Shown here: piece after piece, positions 1 through 8,887 of the stretch
Position numbering within the stretch: position 1 is the first letter of the stretch
How the letters are laid out: each line of letters starts with the position of its first letter
Assembly: GCA_902478995.1 (NCBI GenBank)
Contig: CABSNF010000034.1
Span: forward strand, 1 to 22,452
Reading direction: 5' to 3'
Source of the DNA: an uncultured Collinsella sp.
GTDB lineage: Bacteria; Actinomycetota; Coriobacteriia; Coriobacteriales; Coriobacteriaceae
Length of the DNA: 22,452 bases
Notes under the pieces: model-generated
Told to the model about the DNA's origin: nothing
Database searches by the model: none
Seen by the model: only the letters and a program-made list of their open reading frames with translations
Made by a program: the position numbers and the translations under genes

Positions 1-2
1 CT

Positions 3-1166
3 GCCAAACCTCAACGCAATACCGTCGCGCACTCTAAGTCTGTCGGGCATGCTCGACAGACCAGTTGTCCGGTTGTCGGCTCGCAGCTCGGCAATCGTCC
101 GGCCGCAAAAAAGTCCTCGCGTCCCTCGCTGACGTCAAAGCCTGTTATGGGCGCCAAGCCTGCCCGTCCCATGGCAACTCCTAAGCCCTCGACGGGAACT
201 AAGGCGGCGCGTCCGGGTCGCACGCTTGGCGCATCGAAACCGCGCTCGCTGACATCGGTGCCGGCTACCGCCAAGAAGCCTTCGGGTAAAAAAGGCGTCA
301 ACCCGTTGTCTTCACTTGGGGCGATGGCAAATAAAACGTCAGACGCCGCTTCTCTCGTTACAGGCAAAGGCAAAATCGTGGGCGGCGTTCTGGCCGTCTT
401 GGCCGTGCTCGTCGTCGTTGCCGTCGTGGTGATCAACTCTGGATTGTTTACCGCCACTGATATTCAGATTCAAGGCAGCGAGCATGTGACGAAGCACGAT
501 GCTATCCAGCTGATCGATTTGCCCGAGGGAACGTCGCTTTTTAACGTCGATCCCGACCAGATTACCGAGGACCTCAAGCAGAACCCGTGGGTCTCGGGCG
601 TGGATGTCCAGCGTCAGTTCCCGCATACGCTCATCATTACGCCTATGGAGCGCAAGGTCATCGCAATTGCCTATATCAGCTCCGATGACCTTGCCTGGGC
701 CATCGGGGATGATGATACCTGGATCGCCCCGCTGTCGACGTCGGTCGAAGTGGATGACCAGGGCAACGTCATCACGACGGGGCAGGGCTCAAATACCCTG
801 ACCGGCATTGATGCCGCGCTGGCGCTCGCTAAGCACTATGGCGCGGTGTTGTTGACTGATGTCTCGGCGGATGTCGCTCCGGTTTCCGGCCAGGCGGTGA
901 GCTCCAAGGCCGTTAAGGCTGGCTTGGATTATGTGCGTGGTTTTTCGAGCGAGTTCTTGGGACAAGTCAAGGATATTTCCACGCCTTCGGTCGAAGCCAT
1001 CTCGGCAAACCTCAATAACGGCATTGAGGTGTCGCTGGGCGATTCGAACGATATCGTCAAGAAGGAGCGCGTAGTCACCAAGCTGCTTTCGCAGGTAGAG
1101 GGCGTAACGTATATCAATGTGCGCTCTCCGGGTAACTATACATTTAGGAACGCTCCGACCTCGTAG
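3..1166 (+). CDS. ftsQ: Cell division protein FtsQ (DivIB), 5' end missing
   Basis: The product is a single-pass membrane protein of the divisome that bridges early and late division proteins. The reading frame is open from base 3 and has no ATG, GTG or TTG before the ATG at 147. That ATG lacks a Shine-Dalgarno sequence, so the true start is probably outside the window. The visible part begins with a long Pro/Lys/Ala/Ser-rich basic cytoplasmic tail, as is common in actinobacterial FtsQ. One transmembrane helix follows (about bases 378-435, core VLAVLAVLVVVAVVV). Next comes a POTRA-type domain (from TDIQIQGSEHVTKHDAIQL through NPWVSGVDVQRQFPHTLII), then the FtsQ/DivIB beta domain ending in a typical short tail (YINVRSPGNYTFR). 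ftsZ lies 199 bp downstream on the same strand, which supports the call. The family assignment is secure; the N-terminal extent is unknown. Confidence 0.9.
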   Translation, partial: AKPQRNTVAHSKSVGHARQTSCPVVGSQLGNRPAAKKSSRPSLTSKPVMGAKPARPMATPKPSTGTKAARPGRTLGASKPRSLTSVPATAKKPSGKKGVNPLSSLGAMANKTSDAASLVTGKGKIVGGVLAVLAVLVVVAVVVINSGLFTATDIQIQGSEHVTKHDAIQLIDLPEGTSLFNVDPDQITEDLKQNPWVSGVDVQRQFPHTLIITPMERKVIAIAYISSDDLAWAIGDDDTWIAPLSTSVEVDDQGNVITTGQGSNTLTGIDAALALAKHYGAVLLTDVSADVAPVSGQAVSSKAVKAGLDYVRGFSSEFLGQVKDISTPSVEAISANLNNGIEVSLGDSNDIVKKERVVTKLLSQVEGVTYINVRSPGNYTFRNAPTS

Positions 1167-1365
1167 CGCTGGTTGATGCTTTGTTGAGGGGCCATACCAC
1201 GCCGTTTATCTGGTTTGTTTGGTTTTCACGGTCAATTATTTGACTGATACGTTCATAATGTGCAAACATAATACGGTTTACCTTTGCATTTACTTTCAAC
1301 CTGAAGGTTAATGTGCGCAGGGGTCGACCCATGCTATGGCTATAACCTTTGTTCGGAGGACCGAC

Positions 1366-2520
1366 ATGCACGAGACAGAGATCAACAACTACCTTGCCGT
1401 CATTAAGGTGGTCGGCGTCGGCGGCGGCGGTACCAACGCGGTCAATCGAATGATCGAAGAGGGCATCCGCGGCGTCGAGTTTGTTGCCATCAACACCGAT
1501 GCTCAGGCACTCGCGATCTCTGATGCCGATATCAAGGTGCACATCGGCACCGACCTTACCCGCGGCCTGGGCGCCGGCGCCAACCCCGAGGTTGGCCGCA
1601 AGGCTGCCGATGAGTCCCGCGACGACATTGCCGAGGCGCTCGCTGGCGCCGACATGGTGTTCATCACCTGCGGCGAGGGCGGTGGCACCGGTACCGGCGC
1701 CGCTCCCATCGTTGCCGATATCGCGATGAACGAGGTCGGTGCGCTGACCGTCGCCGTCGTGACCAAGCCCTTCACCTTCGAGGGCCGCAAGCGCAAGAAG
1801 AGCGCCGAGGAGGGTATTAAGACCCTCTCCGATTGCGTCGACACCATGATCGTCATCCCTAACGATAAGCTGCTTGACATCGCCGAGAAGAAGACCACCA
1901 TGCTCGAGGCCTTCGCGATTGCCGATGGCGTCCTTTCCCAGGGCACCCAGGGCATCACCGACCTTATCACCGTCCCCGGTATCATCAACTTGGACTTCGC
2001 CGATGTTAAGACCATCATGAAGCAGGCCGGTACCGCCATGATGGGTATCGGTACCTCTTCTGGGGATACCCGTGCCGTCGACGCTGCCCAGCAGGCCATC
2101 TCCAGCCCGCTGCTCGAGAGCTCCATCGATGGTGCCACGCGCGTGCTGCTCTCCATCGCCGGTTCCAAGGACCTGGGCATCCAGGAGATCAGCGACGCCG
2201 CCGACGTTGTCGCCAACGCCGTCGACCCCGAGGCCAACATCATCTTCGGTACCGTTGTTGACGAGTCCCTGGGCGATCAGGTGCGCATCACCGTCATCGC
2301 TACGGGCTTCTCCGACTCCAACGTCAACCGTCAGGACGAGCTCTTTGCTGCTCAGCAGTCTCAGAGCAAGGCCGCTGCCTCCGCTGAGCCGCAACGCACC
2401 GCTCCGGCCACCAGTCCGGCTCAGGCCGCTCCGACCCGCAACGTCGGTGGCACCGAGCTTCCTAACTTCGGCAACGATCAGTTCGAGCTTCCCGACTTCC
2501 TGAAGCGCGGTAGCTTCTAG
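1366..2520 (+). CDS. ftsZ: Cell division GTPase FtsZ
   Basis: FtsZ is the tubulin-like GTPase that polymerises into the Z ring at midcell. The 384-residue product has the nucleotide-binding glycine run GGGGTN (residues 19-24), the tubulin signature GGGTGTG (105-111) and the T7 synergy loop NLDFADV (208-214). A Gln/Ala/Pro-rich flexible linker (about 318-365) leads to the C-terminal partner-binding peptide ELPDFLKRGSF. I chose the ATG at 1366 because CGGAGGA at 1354-1360 is correctly spaced. The upstream in-frame ATG at 1336 has no such site and adds ten atypical residues. No ftsA lies next to it; in actinobacteria SepF, encoded further along here, usually supplies the membrane tether. The C-rich codon choice fits a highly expressed gene. 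Confidence 0.98.
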   Translation: MHETEINNYLAVIKVVGVGGGGTNAVNRMIEEGIRGVEFVAINTDAQALAISDADIKVHIGTDLTRGLGAGANPEVGRKAADESRDDIAEALAGADMVFITCGEGGGTGTGAAPIVADIAMNEVGALTVAVVTKPFTFEGRKRKKSAEEGIKTLSDCVDTMIVIPNDKLLDIAEKKTTMLEAFAIADGVLSQGTQGITDLITVPGIINLDFADVKTIMKQAGTAMMGIGTSSGDTRAVDAAQQAISSPLLESSIDGATRVLLSIAGSKDLGIQEISDAADVVANAVDPEANIIFGTVVDESLGDQVRITVIATGFSDSNVNRQDELFAAQQSQSKAAASAEPQRTAPATSPAQAAPTRNVGGTELPNFGNDQFELPDFLKRGSF

Positions 2521-2542
2521 TTCGTTTTTCTCAACGACTTGC

Positions 2543-2577
2543 AAGGGGTGCGTCCGATTGGGCACGCCCCTTTTTTG
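2543..2577 (+). terminator. Rho-independent terminator after ftsZ
   Basis: GGGGTGC pairs with GCACGCCCC (one bulged base) around a short loop, followed directly by TTTTTT. It lies about 25 bp after the ftsZ stop and separates ftsZ from the pgeF-pst transcript. Confidence 0.75.
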
Positions 2578-2615
2578 TTGTGTTTCGCCTTTGTAAACGA
2601 AAGCCTCCAATCTCC

Positions 2616-2633
2616 TTACGTTCCCTTTACGTT
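2616..2633 (+). promoter_or_regulatory. PHO-box-like direct repeat upstream of pgeF-pst
   Basis: TTACGTT occurs twice, at 2616-2622 and 2627-2633, separated by four bases, which gives an 11-bp period. A third TTAC begins at 2640. Pairs of 7-bp direct repeats with 4-bp gaps are the architecture of PhoB/PhoP operators in several bacteria, and actinobacterial PHO boxes are 11-bp direct repeats. A poor -10-like TATCCT lies at 2653-2658. The site is upstream of pgeF, whose stop overlaps the pstS start, so it could control the whole phosphate operon. The repeat is seen directly; its function is inferred. Confidence 0.4.
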
Positions 2634-2736
2634 TGCTCCTTACCGCTGCGGGTATCCTTTTTGATGAAGTATGCAGCCGTATGGCACGGACTGCTGCGGC
2701 GTCGCCGCAATACTTGTGTTATTAGGAGGCTTTAGT

Positions 2737-3537
2737 ATGGCAGCACGTGCGGACAACGTTTCGCGTGTCGACCATGATGGAGTTACGTTGGTGGAGGGCG
2801 CGACATCCGATGTTCGCTTTGCCTTCACCGAGCGCGCCGGTGGTGTTTCCGAAGATGCGTACTCCTCACTCAACTTGGGCTCGCATGTTGGCGATGACCC
2901 CTTTGCTGTTCAAGAAAATCGTCGTCGCGCGCTCGAGGCTATGGGTGCCGCCGAGTGCGAGCACAACCTGCTCGTTCCCAATCAGGTCCATGGTGACCAT
3001 ATCGTTGCGGTGACCTCGAACGGCGCCGATGACCTTGAGGACGTCCGCGAGCAGATTGCCGAGGGCTGCGATGCCATCGTCTGTACGGCGCATAACGTGC
3101 CCGTGCTGCTCTGCTTTGCCGACTGCGTTCCCGTGGTGCTGGTGGCCCCTGGCGGATTTGCCGTGGTGCACTCCGGCTGGAAGGGCACGATTGCACGTAT
3201 TTCTGCCAAGGCGTGCCAGGCGCTTTGCGATGCTGCCGGCTGCGATGCAAGTGACATCTCGGCCTATATCGGCCCCCATATCTTGGGTGACGAATATGAG
3301 GTATCCCAGGAACTCATGGATCGCTTTGCCGCCGAGTTCTCGTGCATCGATGCGAGCACCTCTCGCATGCTCAATCTTTCCGCTGCCATTTGCGAGGCGC
3401 TGGTAGATGTCGGTGTCGACGCGGATAATATCGTGGATACCCAGCTTTCGACCGTGCGTCAGAACGACCGCTTTTATTCCTACCGTAACGAGAACGGCAC
3501 CTGTGGGCGCCATGCTGCGATCGGCGTGATGCTATGA
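2737..3537 (+). CDS. pgeF: Peptidoglycan editing factor PgeF (YfiH/YlmD, multicopper-oxidase-like purine nucleoside phosphorylase family)
   Basis: This 266-residue protein belongs to the YfiH/DUF152 'laccase domain' family. Members have been linked to cleaning wrongly built muropeptide precursors from the cell-wall pathway and also show purine nucleoside phosphorylase activity in vitro. The zinc-site residues of the family are visible: His85 in VPNQVHG, Cys130 in CFADC and His145 in VHSGWKGT. The C-terminal GRHAAIGVM matches the usual CGRNxxxI-like ending. I chose the ATG at 2737 because AGGAGG (2724-2729) precedes it; the open frame extends upstream to 2671 without a supporting ribosome site. 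The stop codon overlaps the pstS start as ATGA, so the two are probably co-translated. The position after ftsZ matches ylmD in the Gram-positive division cluster. Confidence 0.93.
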   Translation: MAARADNVSRVDHDGVTLVEGATSDVRFAFTERAGGVSEDAYSSLNLGSHVGDDPFAVQENRRRALEAMGAAECEHNLLVPNQVHGDHIVAVTSNGADDLEDVREQIAEGCDAIVCTAHNVPVLLCFADCVPVVLVAPGGFAVVHSGWKGTIARISAKACQALCDAAGCDASDISAYIGPHILGDEYEVSQELMDRFAAEFSCIDASTSRMLNLSAAICEALVDVGVDADNIVDTQLSTVRQNDRFYSYRNENGTCGRHAAIGVML

Positions 3538-4370
3538 GAAAGATCGTATCGGTCCTGAGCGCCGCTGTGCTTACGCTTACGCTGTGCGCCTGTTCTTCGG
3601 GATCTTCTACCTCTTCCATTACCGTCGCCGGCTCCACGACCTGCCTTCCTATCGCCGAGATTGCGGCCGAGGGTTTTAAGGAGGAGACCGGCATCGACGT
3701 GCTCGTTTCCGGTTTGGGTTCTTCCGCTGGCATCGAGGCTGTCAGCGCCGGCACGGCCGATATCGCCAGCTCCTCCCGTGGACTCAATGCCGACGAACAA
3801 GATCTGGGCCTGACTCCCATCGTCATTGCCCACGACGGTATCGCGGTCATCGTGAACGACGATAACCCGGTCGATAACCTCTCGACCGAGCAGCTCCGCG
3901 ATATTTACGCCGGCAAGATCACCAACTGGAAAGAAGTCGGTGGCGAGGACCTGAGGATTCAGGTCATCAACCGAGATGAGGCGTCCGGCACGCGTGAGGC
4001 CTTTCGCACCATCGTGATGGACGGCACCCCGTTCGATCGCCGCTCGGCCGTTCTTTCGGGCACGGGCCAGGTGCGCGACGTGGTATCTCGTTCGCGCGGT
4101 GCCATTGGCTACATTTCGCTGGGCTTCGTCGATAGCCTCAACGCCAAGACCTCGGTCAAGGCCGTCTCGGTCAATCATGTTGAGGCGTCCGAGAAGACGG
4201 TCGCGAGCGGCGGCTATTCCATCTCGCGCGACCTTTACTTCTTTGTGAAGGGTGCGCCTTCGCAGCAGGCGCAGGATTACATCGACTACGTGACGTCCGA
4301 AAAGATGGACAAGCAGATTCGCGAGGCGGGCTTTATCCCCGTCACCAACGACGAGAAGGGGAGTGAGTAG
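3534..4370 (+). CDS. pstS: Phosphate ABC transporter substrate-binding lipoprotein PstS
   Basis: PstS captures phosphate outside the membrane and delivers it to PstCA. The 278-residue product starts with a lipoprotein signal (MRKIVSVLSAAVLTLTLCAC). Cys20 in LCAC is the probable lipidation site, followed by a short Ser/Thr linker. Phosphate-binding features of the family are present: VAGSTT near residue 32, the SSR segment in ADIASSSRG, and RDEASGTREAF, where Ser-Gly-Thr contacts the anion. FVDSLNAKTSVKAVSVN near the C-terminus also fits. It is slightly short for the family but complete. It overlaps the pgeF stop by four bases and is followed at once by pstC. Confidence 0.95.
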   Translation: MRKIVSVLSAAVLTLTLCACSSGSSTSSITVAGSTTCLPIAEIAAEGFKEETGIDVLVSGLGSSAGIEAVSAGTADIASSSRGLNADEQDLGLTPIVIAHDGIAVIVNDDNPVDNLSTEQLRDIYAGKITNWKEVGGEDLRIQVINRDEASGTREAFRTIVMDGTPFDRRSAVLSGTGQVRDVVSRSRGAIGYISLGFVDSLNAKTSVKAVSVNHVEASEKTVASGGYSISRDLYFFVKGAPSQQAQDYIDYVTSEKMDKQIREAGFIPVTNDEKGSE

Positions 4371-4371
4371 C

Positions 4372-5295
4372 ATGGAAGCACAGGAAAACTCCCAGACTGA
4401 GCAGAATGTTCAGACGCCCAAGAAGCGCGAGCTGGCGCTCGTATCGCGCAGTACCTATATCAAGGAGAAGGCGCTGCAGTGGATCTTCTTTGCCTGCGCG
4501 TTCTTGGCGGTCGTTACCGTCATCCTGATTTTTGTCTTTACCACGTACTCGGCGCTGCCCGTCTTTACCGACATCGGTCTGGCGGAATTCTTTAGCTTTA
4601 CGTGGGCGCCCTCTGAGGGCCACTACGGCATCATGTCGCTGCTTGCCGGCTCAGGTCTGGTGACCGTCGGTGCGCTCGCCATGGGCGTGCCGCTGGGCGT
4701 AGGTACGGCCGTGTACCTGGTCGAGATCGCCAGCAAGCGCGTGCGCAAGCTCATCAGCCCTGCCGTCGACCTGCTGGCCGGCATCCCTTCTATCATCTAT
4801 GGTTTCTTTGGCATGATCATCATTCGTCCGTTTATCGCACAACTGACCGGTGGTCTTGGTTTTGGTGCGCTGACAGCGTGGTTCGTGCTCGCTATCATGA
4901 TCGTCCCTACCATCACGACGCTTACCATCGATGCCCTCAATTCCATTCCCATGGGCATTCGCGAGGCATCGTATGCCATGGGTGCTACTAAGTGGCAGAC
5001 CATCTATAAGGTCGTGTTACCTGCCGCCAAGCTGGGTATCGTGGATGCCATCGTGCTGGGTATGGGCCGTGCCATCGGCGAGACCATGGCCGTGCTCATG
5101 GTCGTGGGTAACGCCCCGGTTATTCCCGACAGCATTGCGAGCCCCATCTCGACGCTCACGAGCCAGATCGCGCTCGACATGAGCTATTCCTCGGGCCTGC
5201 ACCGCTCGGCTCTGTTCGGCATGGGCGTGGTCCTGTTTATCATCTCCGCCATGCTGGTGGGCATCGTCCGTCTGATTTCCAAGAAGAGGGGGTAG
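4372..5295 (+). CDS. pstC: Phosphate ABC transporter permease PstC
   Basis: PstC is one of the two membrane subunits that form the phosphate channel. The 307-residue product has a hydrophilic N-terminus of about 33 residues, then a first membrane helix (WIFFACAFLAVVTVILIFVF) and about five more hydrophobic segments. The cytoplasmic coupling (EAA) loop, EASYAMGATKWQTIYKVVLP, contacts PstB. I chose the ATG at 4372 over the overlapping GTG at 4363 because AAGGGGAG (4356-4363) is at proper spacing only for the former. The start lies one base after the pstS stop, as expected for a tight operon. The order pstS-C-A-B-phoU makes the assignment of C rather than A secure. Confidence 0.95.
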   Translation: MEAQENSQTEQNVQTPKKRELALVSRSTYIKEKALQWIFFACAFLAVVTVILIFVFTTYSALPVFTDIGLAEFFSFTWAPSEGHYGIMSLLAGSGLVTVGALAMGVPLGVGTAVYLVEIASKRVRKLISPAVDLLAGIPSIIYGFFGMIIIRPFIAQLTGGLGFGALTAWFVLAIMIVPTITTLTIDALNSIPMGIREASYAMGATKWQTIYKVVLPAAKLGIVDAIVLGMGRAIGETMAVLMVVGNAPVIPDSIASPISTLTSQIALDMSYSSGLHRSALFGMGVVLFIISAMLVGIVRLISKKRG

Positions 5296-5298
5296 GCT

Positions 5299-6204
5299 AT
5301 GTCCGATTCCGTTGACACGACGGTCGATACGACCTCGTCGCGCGAGCGCATCAAGCGTGCCCTTTCCCACGGTAAGAAGGGCCGTATCAACAAGGACCTG
5401 TCAAACAAGATCATGCTCGGCGTGTTCCGCGCCGCGGCCTATATCACCACGCTTGTGCTGGTCGCTATCATCGCCTACGTGGTTGTTAATGGCTTACCGC
5501 ATATTTCGCTCGACTTTATCTTCGGTTGGCCCCAGGGTGTCAACGCCGAGGGCGGCATTTGGCCTACGATTGTCTCGACCATTTACGTGACGGCGCTCGC
5601 CATGCTCATCTGTACGCCGGTCGCCGTGCTAGCGGCCGTCTATCTGGCCGAGTACGCCAAACAGGGCAAGGTCGTCGAGCTCATCCGTTATGCTGCCGAT
5701 GCTTTGGCCTCGGTGCCCTCCATCGTTATGGGTCTCTTTGGCTACGCCTTGTTTGTCGAGGCCATGGGCCTGGGCCTTTCGATGGTCTCGGCTGCCCTGG
5801 CGCTGGCGCTTCTGATGCTGCCTATCGTCATGCGCACCACCGAGGAGGCTATTCGCGCCGTGCCGCGCTATATCCGTTGGGGCGCATATGGCTTGGGCGC
5901 CACTAAGTGGCAGGTCGTTTCCAAGATCGTGCTTCCTTCTGCCTTTGGCCGTATTGCCACGGGCATCGTCCTTGCCATCGGCCGTGCCATTGGCGAGACC
6001 GCGGTGGTGCTCTACACCATGGGCCAGGCCATCAACCTGCCTATTTCGCCGCTCGATTCCGGCCGCCCCATGACGGTTCACCTGTACCTGCTTGCCAACG
6101 ACGGCATCAACATGAACGCAGCCTACGGCACCGCGCTCTTGCTGATGGTGATCATTCTGGCCTTCAACCTGTTTGCGCGCTTCCTGTCGCGCAAGCGTCG
6201 CTAG
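5299..6204 (+). CDS. pstA: Phosphate ABC transporter permease PstA
   Basis: PstA is the partner permease of PstC. The 301-residue product has a Ser/Thr- and Lys/Arg-rich cytoplasmic N-terminus of about 45 residues, then a membrane helix (ITTLVLVAIIAYVVV) and a periplasm-facing loop (FIFGWPQGVNAEGGIWPTI) typical of PstA. Further helices follow, with the coupling loop GAYGLGATKWQVVSKIVLP and the conserved AIGRAIGETA segment. GAGGGGG just before the start serves as ribosome site. Only three bases separate it from the pstC stop, and pstB follows after a 12-bp gap. Confidence 0.95.
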   Translation: MSDSVDTTVDTTSSRERIKRALSHGKKGRINKDLSNKIMLGVFRAAAYITTLVLVAIIAYVVVNGLPHISLDFIFGWPQGVNAEGGIWPTIVSTIYVTALAMLICTPVAVLAAVYLAEYAKQGKVVELIRYAADALASVPSIVMGLFGYALFVEAMGLGLSMVSAALALALLMLPIVMRTTEEAIRAVPRYIRWGAYGLGATKWQVVSKIVLPSAFGRIATGIVLAIGRAIGETAVVLYTMGQAINLPISPLDSGRPMTVHLYLLANDGINMNAAYGTALLLMVIILAFNLFARFLSRKRR

Positions 6205-6216
6205 TTAAGGAGTCCC

Positions 6217-7020
<804 letters not shown>

Positions 7021-7071
7021 TCGGTGCGACTAGTCCCAAGCCGATCGGACCTGGTCCGGTGCGTATTCACT

Positions 7072-7092
7072 GTGCGGGCAGCATGACCGCAC
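7072..7092 (+). promoter_or_regulatory. Small hairpin in the pstB-phoU gap
   Basis: GTGCGG and CCGCAC form a perfect 6-bp stem around nine bases, ending about 10 bases before the phoU ribosome site. There is no T-run, so it is not a standard terminator. It could influence phoU translation or mRNA processing, or be chance in GC-rich DNA. Confidence 0.3.
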
Positions 7093-7112
7093 CCAACTGA
7101 TTGGAGTGAACC

Positions 7113-7970
7113 ATGCGCAAACTGTTTTCCCGTCAGCTCATCGAGGCCCGCCACGAGATGCTGAGCATCTACGAGGCCGTCGATCTGGCCCTCCACGATG
7201 CCGTGAGGGCCTATGTTACCGACGACCGCAAGCTCGCCACCAAGACCAAGAAGCGCACGCTTTCGATTGACGCGCGCTGCGCCAACCTGGAGGCCGTCTG
7301 CTACAACCTGATCGCCACGCAGTCACCGGTCGCCTCCGACTTCCGCTTGCTGCAGACGATTATCTACGTCGACTTTAACCTGCAGCGCATGACCGATAAG
7401 GTTCGCCAGATCTGCCGCGCTACGCGTCACATGGTCAAGGCCGATATCTCGCTGCCCAAGGAGCTTGTCGGCACGGTCGAGGCCGAGGCTGAGGCCGTCT
7501 ACCAGGTGCTGGGCTCTTCGCTTTCTGCGCTCGTCACCAATGACATGTCCATCATCTGCAACTTGGCCGTCGAGGACGAGCCAGTGCACGCCGCCTACGA
7601 GAAGTTCTTCCGCACCTTTAACCGTATGGATACGGGCGACTTTATGGACGACGACAGCAACTATGACGACCTGCGCCGCGCCATCATGGTTTCGCGCTAC
7701 CTCGATCGCATCGCCTCGATTTCCATCGATGCCGCCTGCCGTCTGACTTTCCTGTTGACTGGTCAGCGTATGAATGCCGGCGATATCGCCCGCACTGATG
7801 AGGATGAGCTCGAGAGCATGCGCGTGCCTTCGGGCGAGGGCGTTATCATGAGGCCCGCCGTCGACGCTCGCTACGTTGCCAAGGTGCCCGTTAACGAGGT
7901 CAGCGAGGGTCTTCGCTATCTGCTCGATCATCTTGAGGATGAGGACGATGGCGAGGACGACGAGGAGTAA
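7113..7970 (+). CDS. phoU: Phosphate signalling and transport regulator PhoU
   Basis: PhoU links the Pst transporter to its sensor kinase and keeps the phosphate response off when phosphate is plentiful. The 285-residue product has the two three-helix repeats of the family, with acidic metal-binding helices (segments around DRKLATKTKKRTLSIDARC and FRLLQTIIYVDFNLQRMTDKVRQI). It is longer than the usual 215-235 residues: the C-terminus carries about 50 extra residues ending in a very acidic tail (DHLEDEDDGEDDEE). TTGGAGTGA serves as ribosome site. No phoB/phoR-type two-component pair is in this window, so the partner kinase must be encoded elsewhere. Confidence 0.93.
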   Translation: MRKLFSRQLIEARHEMLSIYEAVDLALHDAVRAYVTDDRKLATKTKKRTLSIDARCANLEAVCYNLIATQSPVASDFRLLQTIIYVDFNLQRMTDKVRQICRATRHMVKADISLPKELVGTVEAEAEAVYQVLGSSLSALVTNDMSIICNLAVEDEPVHAAYEKFFRTFNRMDTGDFMDDDSNYDDLRRAIMVSRYLDRIASISIDAACRLTFLLTGQRMNAGDIARTDEDELESMRVPSGEGVIMRPAVDARYVAKVPVNEVSEGLRYLLDHLEDEDDGEDDEE

Positions 7971-8007
7971 GTAATCCCGTTCGTCGAAAGATTGTAAATA
8001 CCTAAGT

Positions 8008-8039
8008 GAGCGCGGCCTTGCACATGCGGGGCCGCGCTC
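8008..8039 (+). terminator. GC-rich hairpin after phoU
   Basis: GAGCGCGGCC and GGCCGCGCTC form a perfect 10-bp stem with a 12-base loop, 38 bp after the phoU stop. Only a weak T-run (CTTGCGTT) follows, so termination is likely but not certain. The hairpin falls inside the upstream extension of the yggS frame, which argues for the later yggS start. Confidence 0.6.
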
Positions 8040-8089
8040 TTGCGTTAGCATGGGACTACTTGTTTGGCTGTCAGCGGAGGCGATTGGCA

Positions 8090-8827
8090 ATGGATAACTA
8101 TTTGGACTTGATGCGCGCTCGCCGCGAGCAGATTCTGGAACGTTTTTATGCGGCGCTCGATCGCGCGGGCCGTCCCCATGACGCCGCGCGCCTCATTGCC
8201 GTGTCCAAGACCGTTGGTGTCGATGAGACCGTTGCCGCCATCCAGGCGGGGTATCGCCATTTTGCCGAGAACCGACCGCAGGAGCTGGTTCGCAAGCTCA
8301 CAGGTCTGGCGGAGCATCCGGAGCTGCCCGAGGTGCGCTTCGATATGATCGGCAACCTGCAGACCAATAAGATCAATGCGGTGCTGGGCTCAGCCGAGCT
8401 GATCCACTCGGTGGGTTCGCTGCATCTGGCGCAGGCGATCTCGAGCCGTGCTGTCCGCAAGATTGAGGCAGGCGAGCTCGCCGGCCCCCAGCGTGTGCTC
8501 ATTGAGGTCAATGTGAGTGGTGAGGAGTCGAAGGGAGGCTTTTCGCCCGATGAGATTCGCGCCGACGCGGGCGAGCTTGCGGAACTTGAGGGAATTTGCG
8601 TACAGGGGCTTATGACTATGGCGCCCCGGGGGAATAAGGATGTGGCACGCCGCACCTTTGCGGGGCTTCGTGAGCTGAGGGATGAGCTGGAGGTGGCGCA
8701 TCCCGATTTGAACCTGCCTGAGCTTTCCTGCGGCATGAGCGAGGACTTTGAGCCTGCCCTTGAGGAGGGCTCTACGCTCGTTCGCCTGGGCAGGGTAGTA
8801 TTTAGCCCGGAGTTTGCAGTAAAATAA
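8090..8827 (+). CDS. yggS: YggS/YlmE family PLP-binding protein
   Basis: This is the conserved PLP-homeostasis protein (PLPBP/PROSC/YlmE family), a single-domain alanine-racemase-like barrel that holds pyridoxal phosphate and affects vitamin B6 and amino-acid balance without a firmly defined reaction. In the 245-residue product the PLP lysine is Lys40 in LIAVSKTVG. Family landmarks follow in order: HFAENRPQEL, DMIGNLQTNK, LIEVNVSGEESKGGF, GLMTMAP, and the phosphate-binding end LSCGMSEDFEPALEEG then TLVRLGRVVF. I chose the ATG at 8090, with CGGAGG at 8075-8080. A GTG at 8006 in the same frame would translate through the phoU hairpin. Its place before sepF matches ylmE-ylmF in Gram-positive division clusters. 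Confidence 0.93.
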   Translation: MDNYLDLMRARREQILERFYAALDRAGRPHDAARLIAVSKTVGVDETVAAIQAGYRHFAENRPQELVRKLTGLAEHPELPEVRFDMIGNLQTNKINAVLGSAELIHSVGSLHLAQAISSRAVRKIEAGELAGPQRVLIEVNVSGEESKGGFSPDEIRADAGELAELEGICVQGLMTMAPRGNKDVARRTFAGLRELRDELEVAHPDLNLPELSCGMSEDFEPALEEGSTLVRLGRVVFSPEFAVK

Positions 8828-8887
8828 GGCTCTGAAGTGCGCACTGATTATCGGGGCGCCTGCACTAAACCGCGAGAGGACACAACC

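Noticed and set aside
1167..1365. Promoter search in the ftsQ-ftsZ gap (TTGACT at 1240, TAATAC at 1269, CATAAT repeated 13 bp apart, TATAAC at 1341)
   Set aside because: No -35/-10 pair has acceptable spacing. A dedicated ftsZ promoter is plausible in this AT-richer gap, but I cannot place it.
1144..2610. 488-codon minus-strand frame opposite ftsZ
   Set aside because: It is an antisense shadow of ftsZ with low-complexity Gly/Asp/Leu composition and no ribosome site.
2695..2709. Perfect palindrome TGCGGCG-T-CGCCGCA before pgeF
   Set aside because: It is short and GC-only, with no T-run or conserved context; chance is likely in this composition. It would sit in the pgeF leader if the promoter is near 2653.
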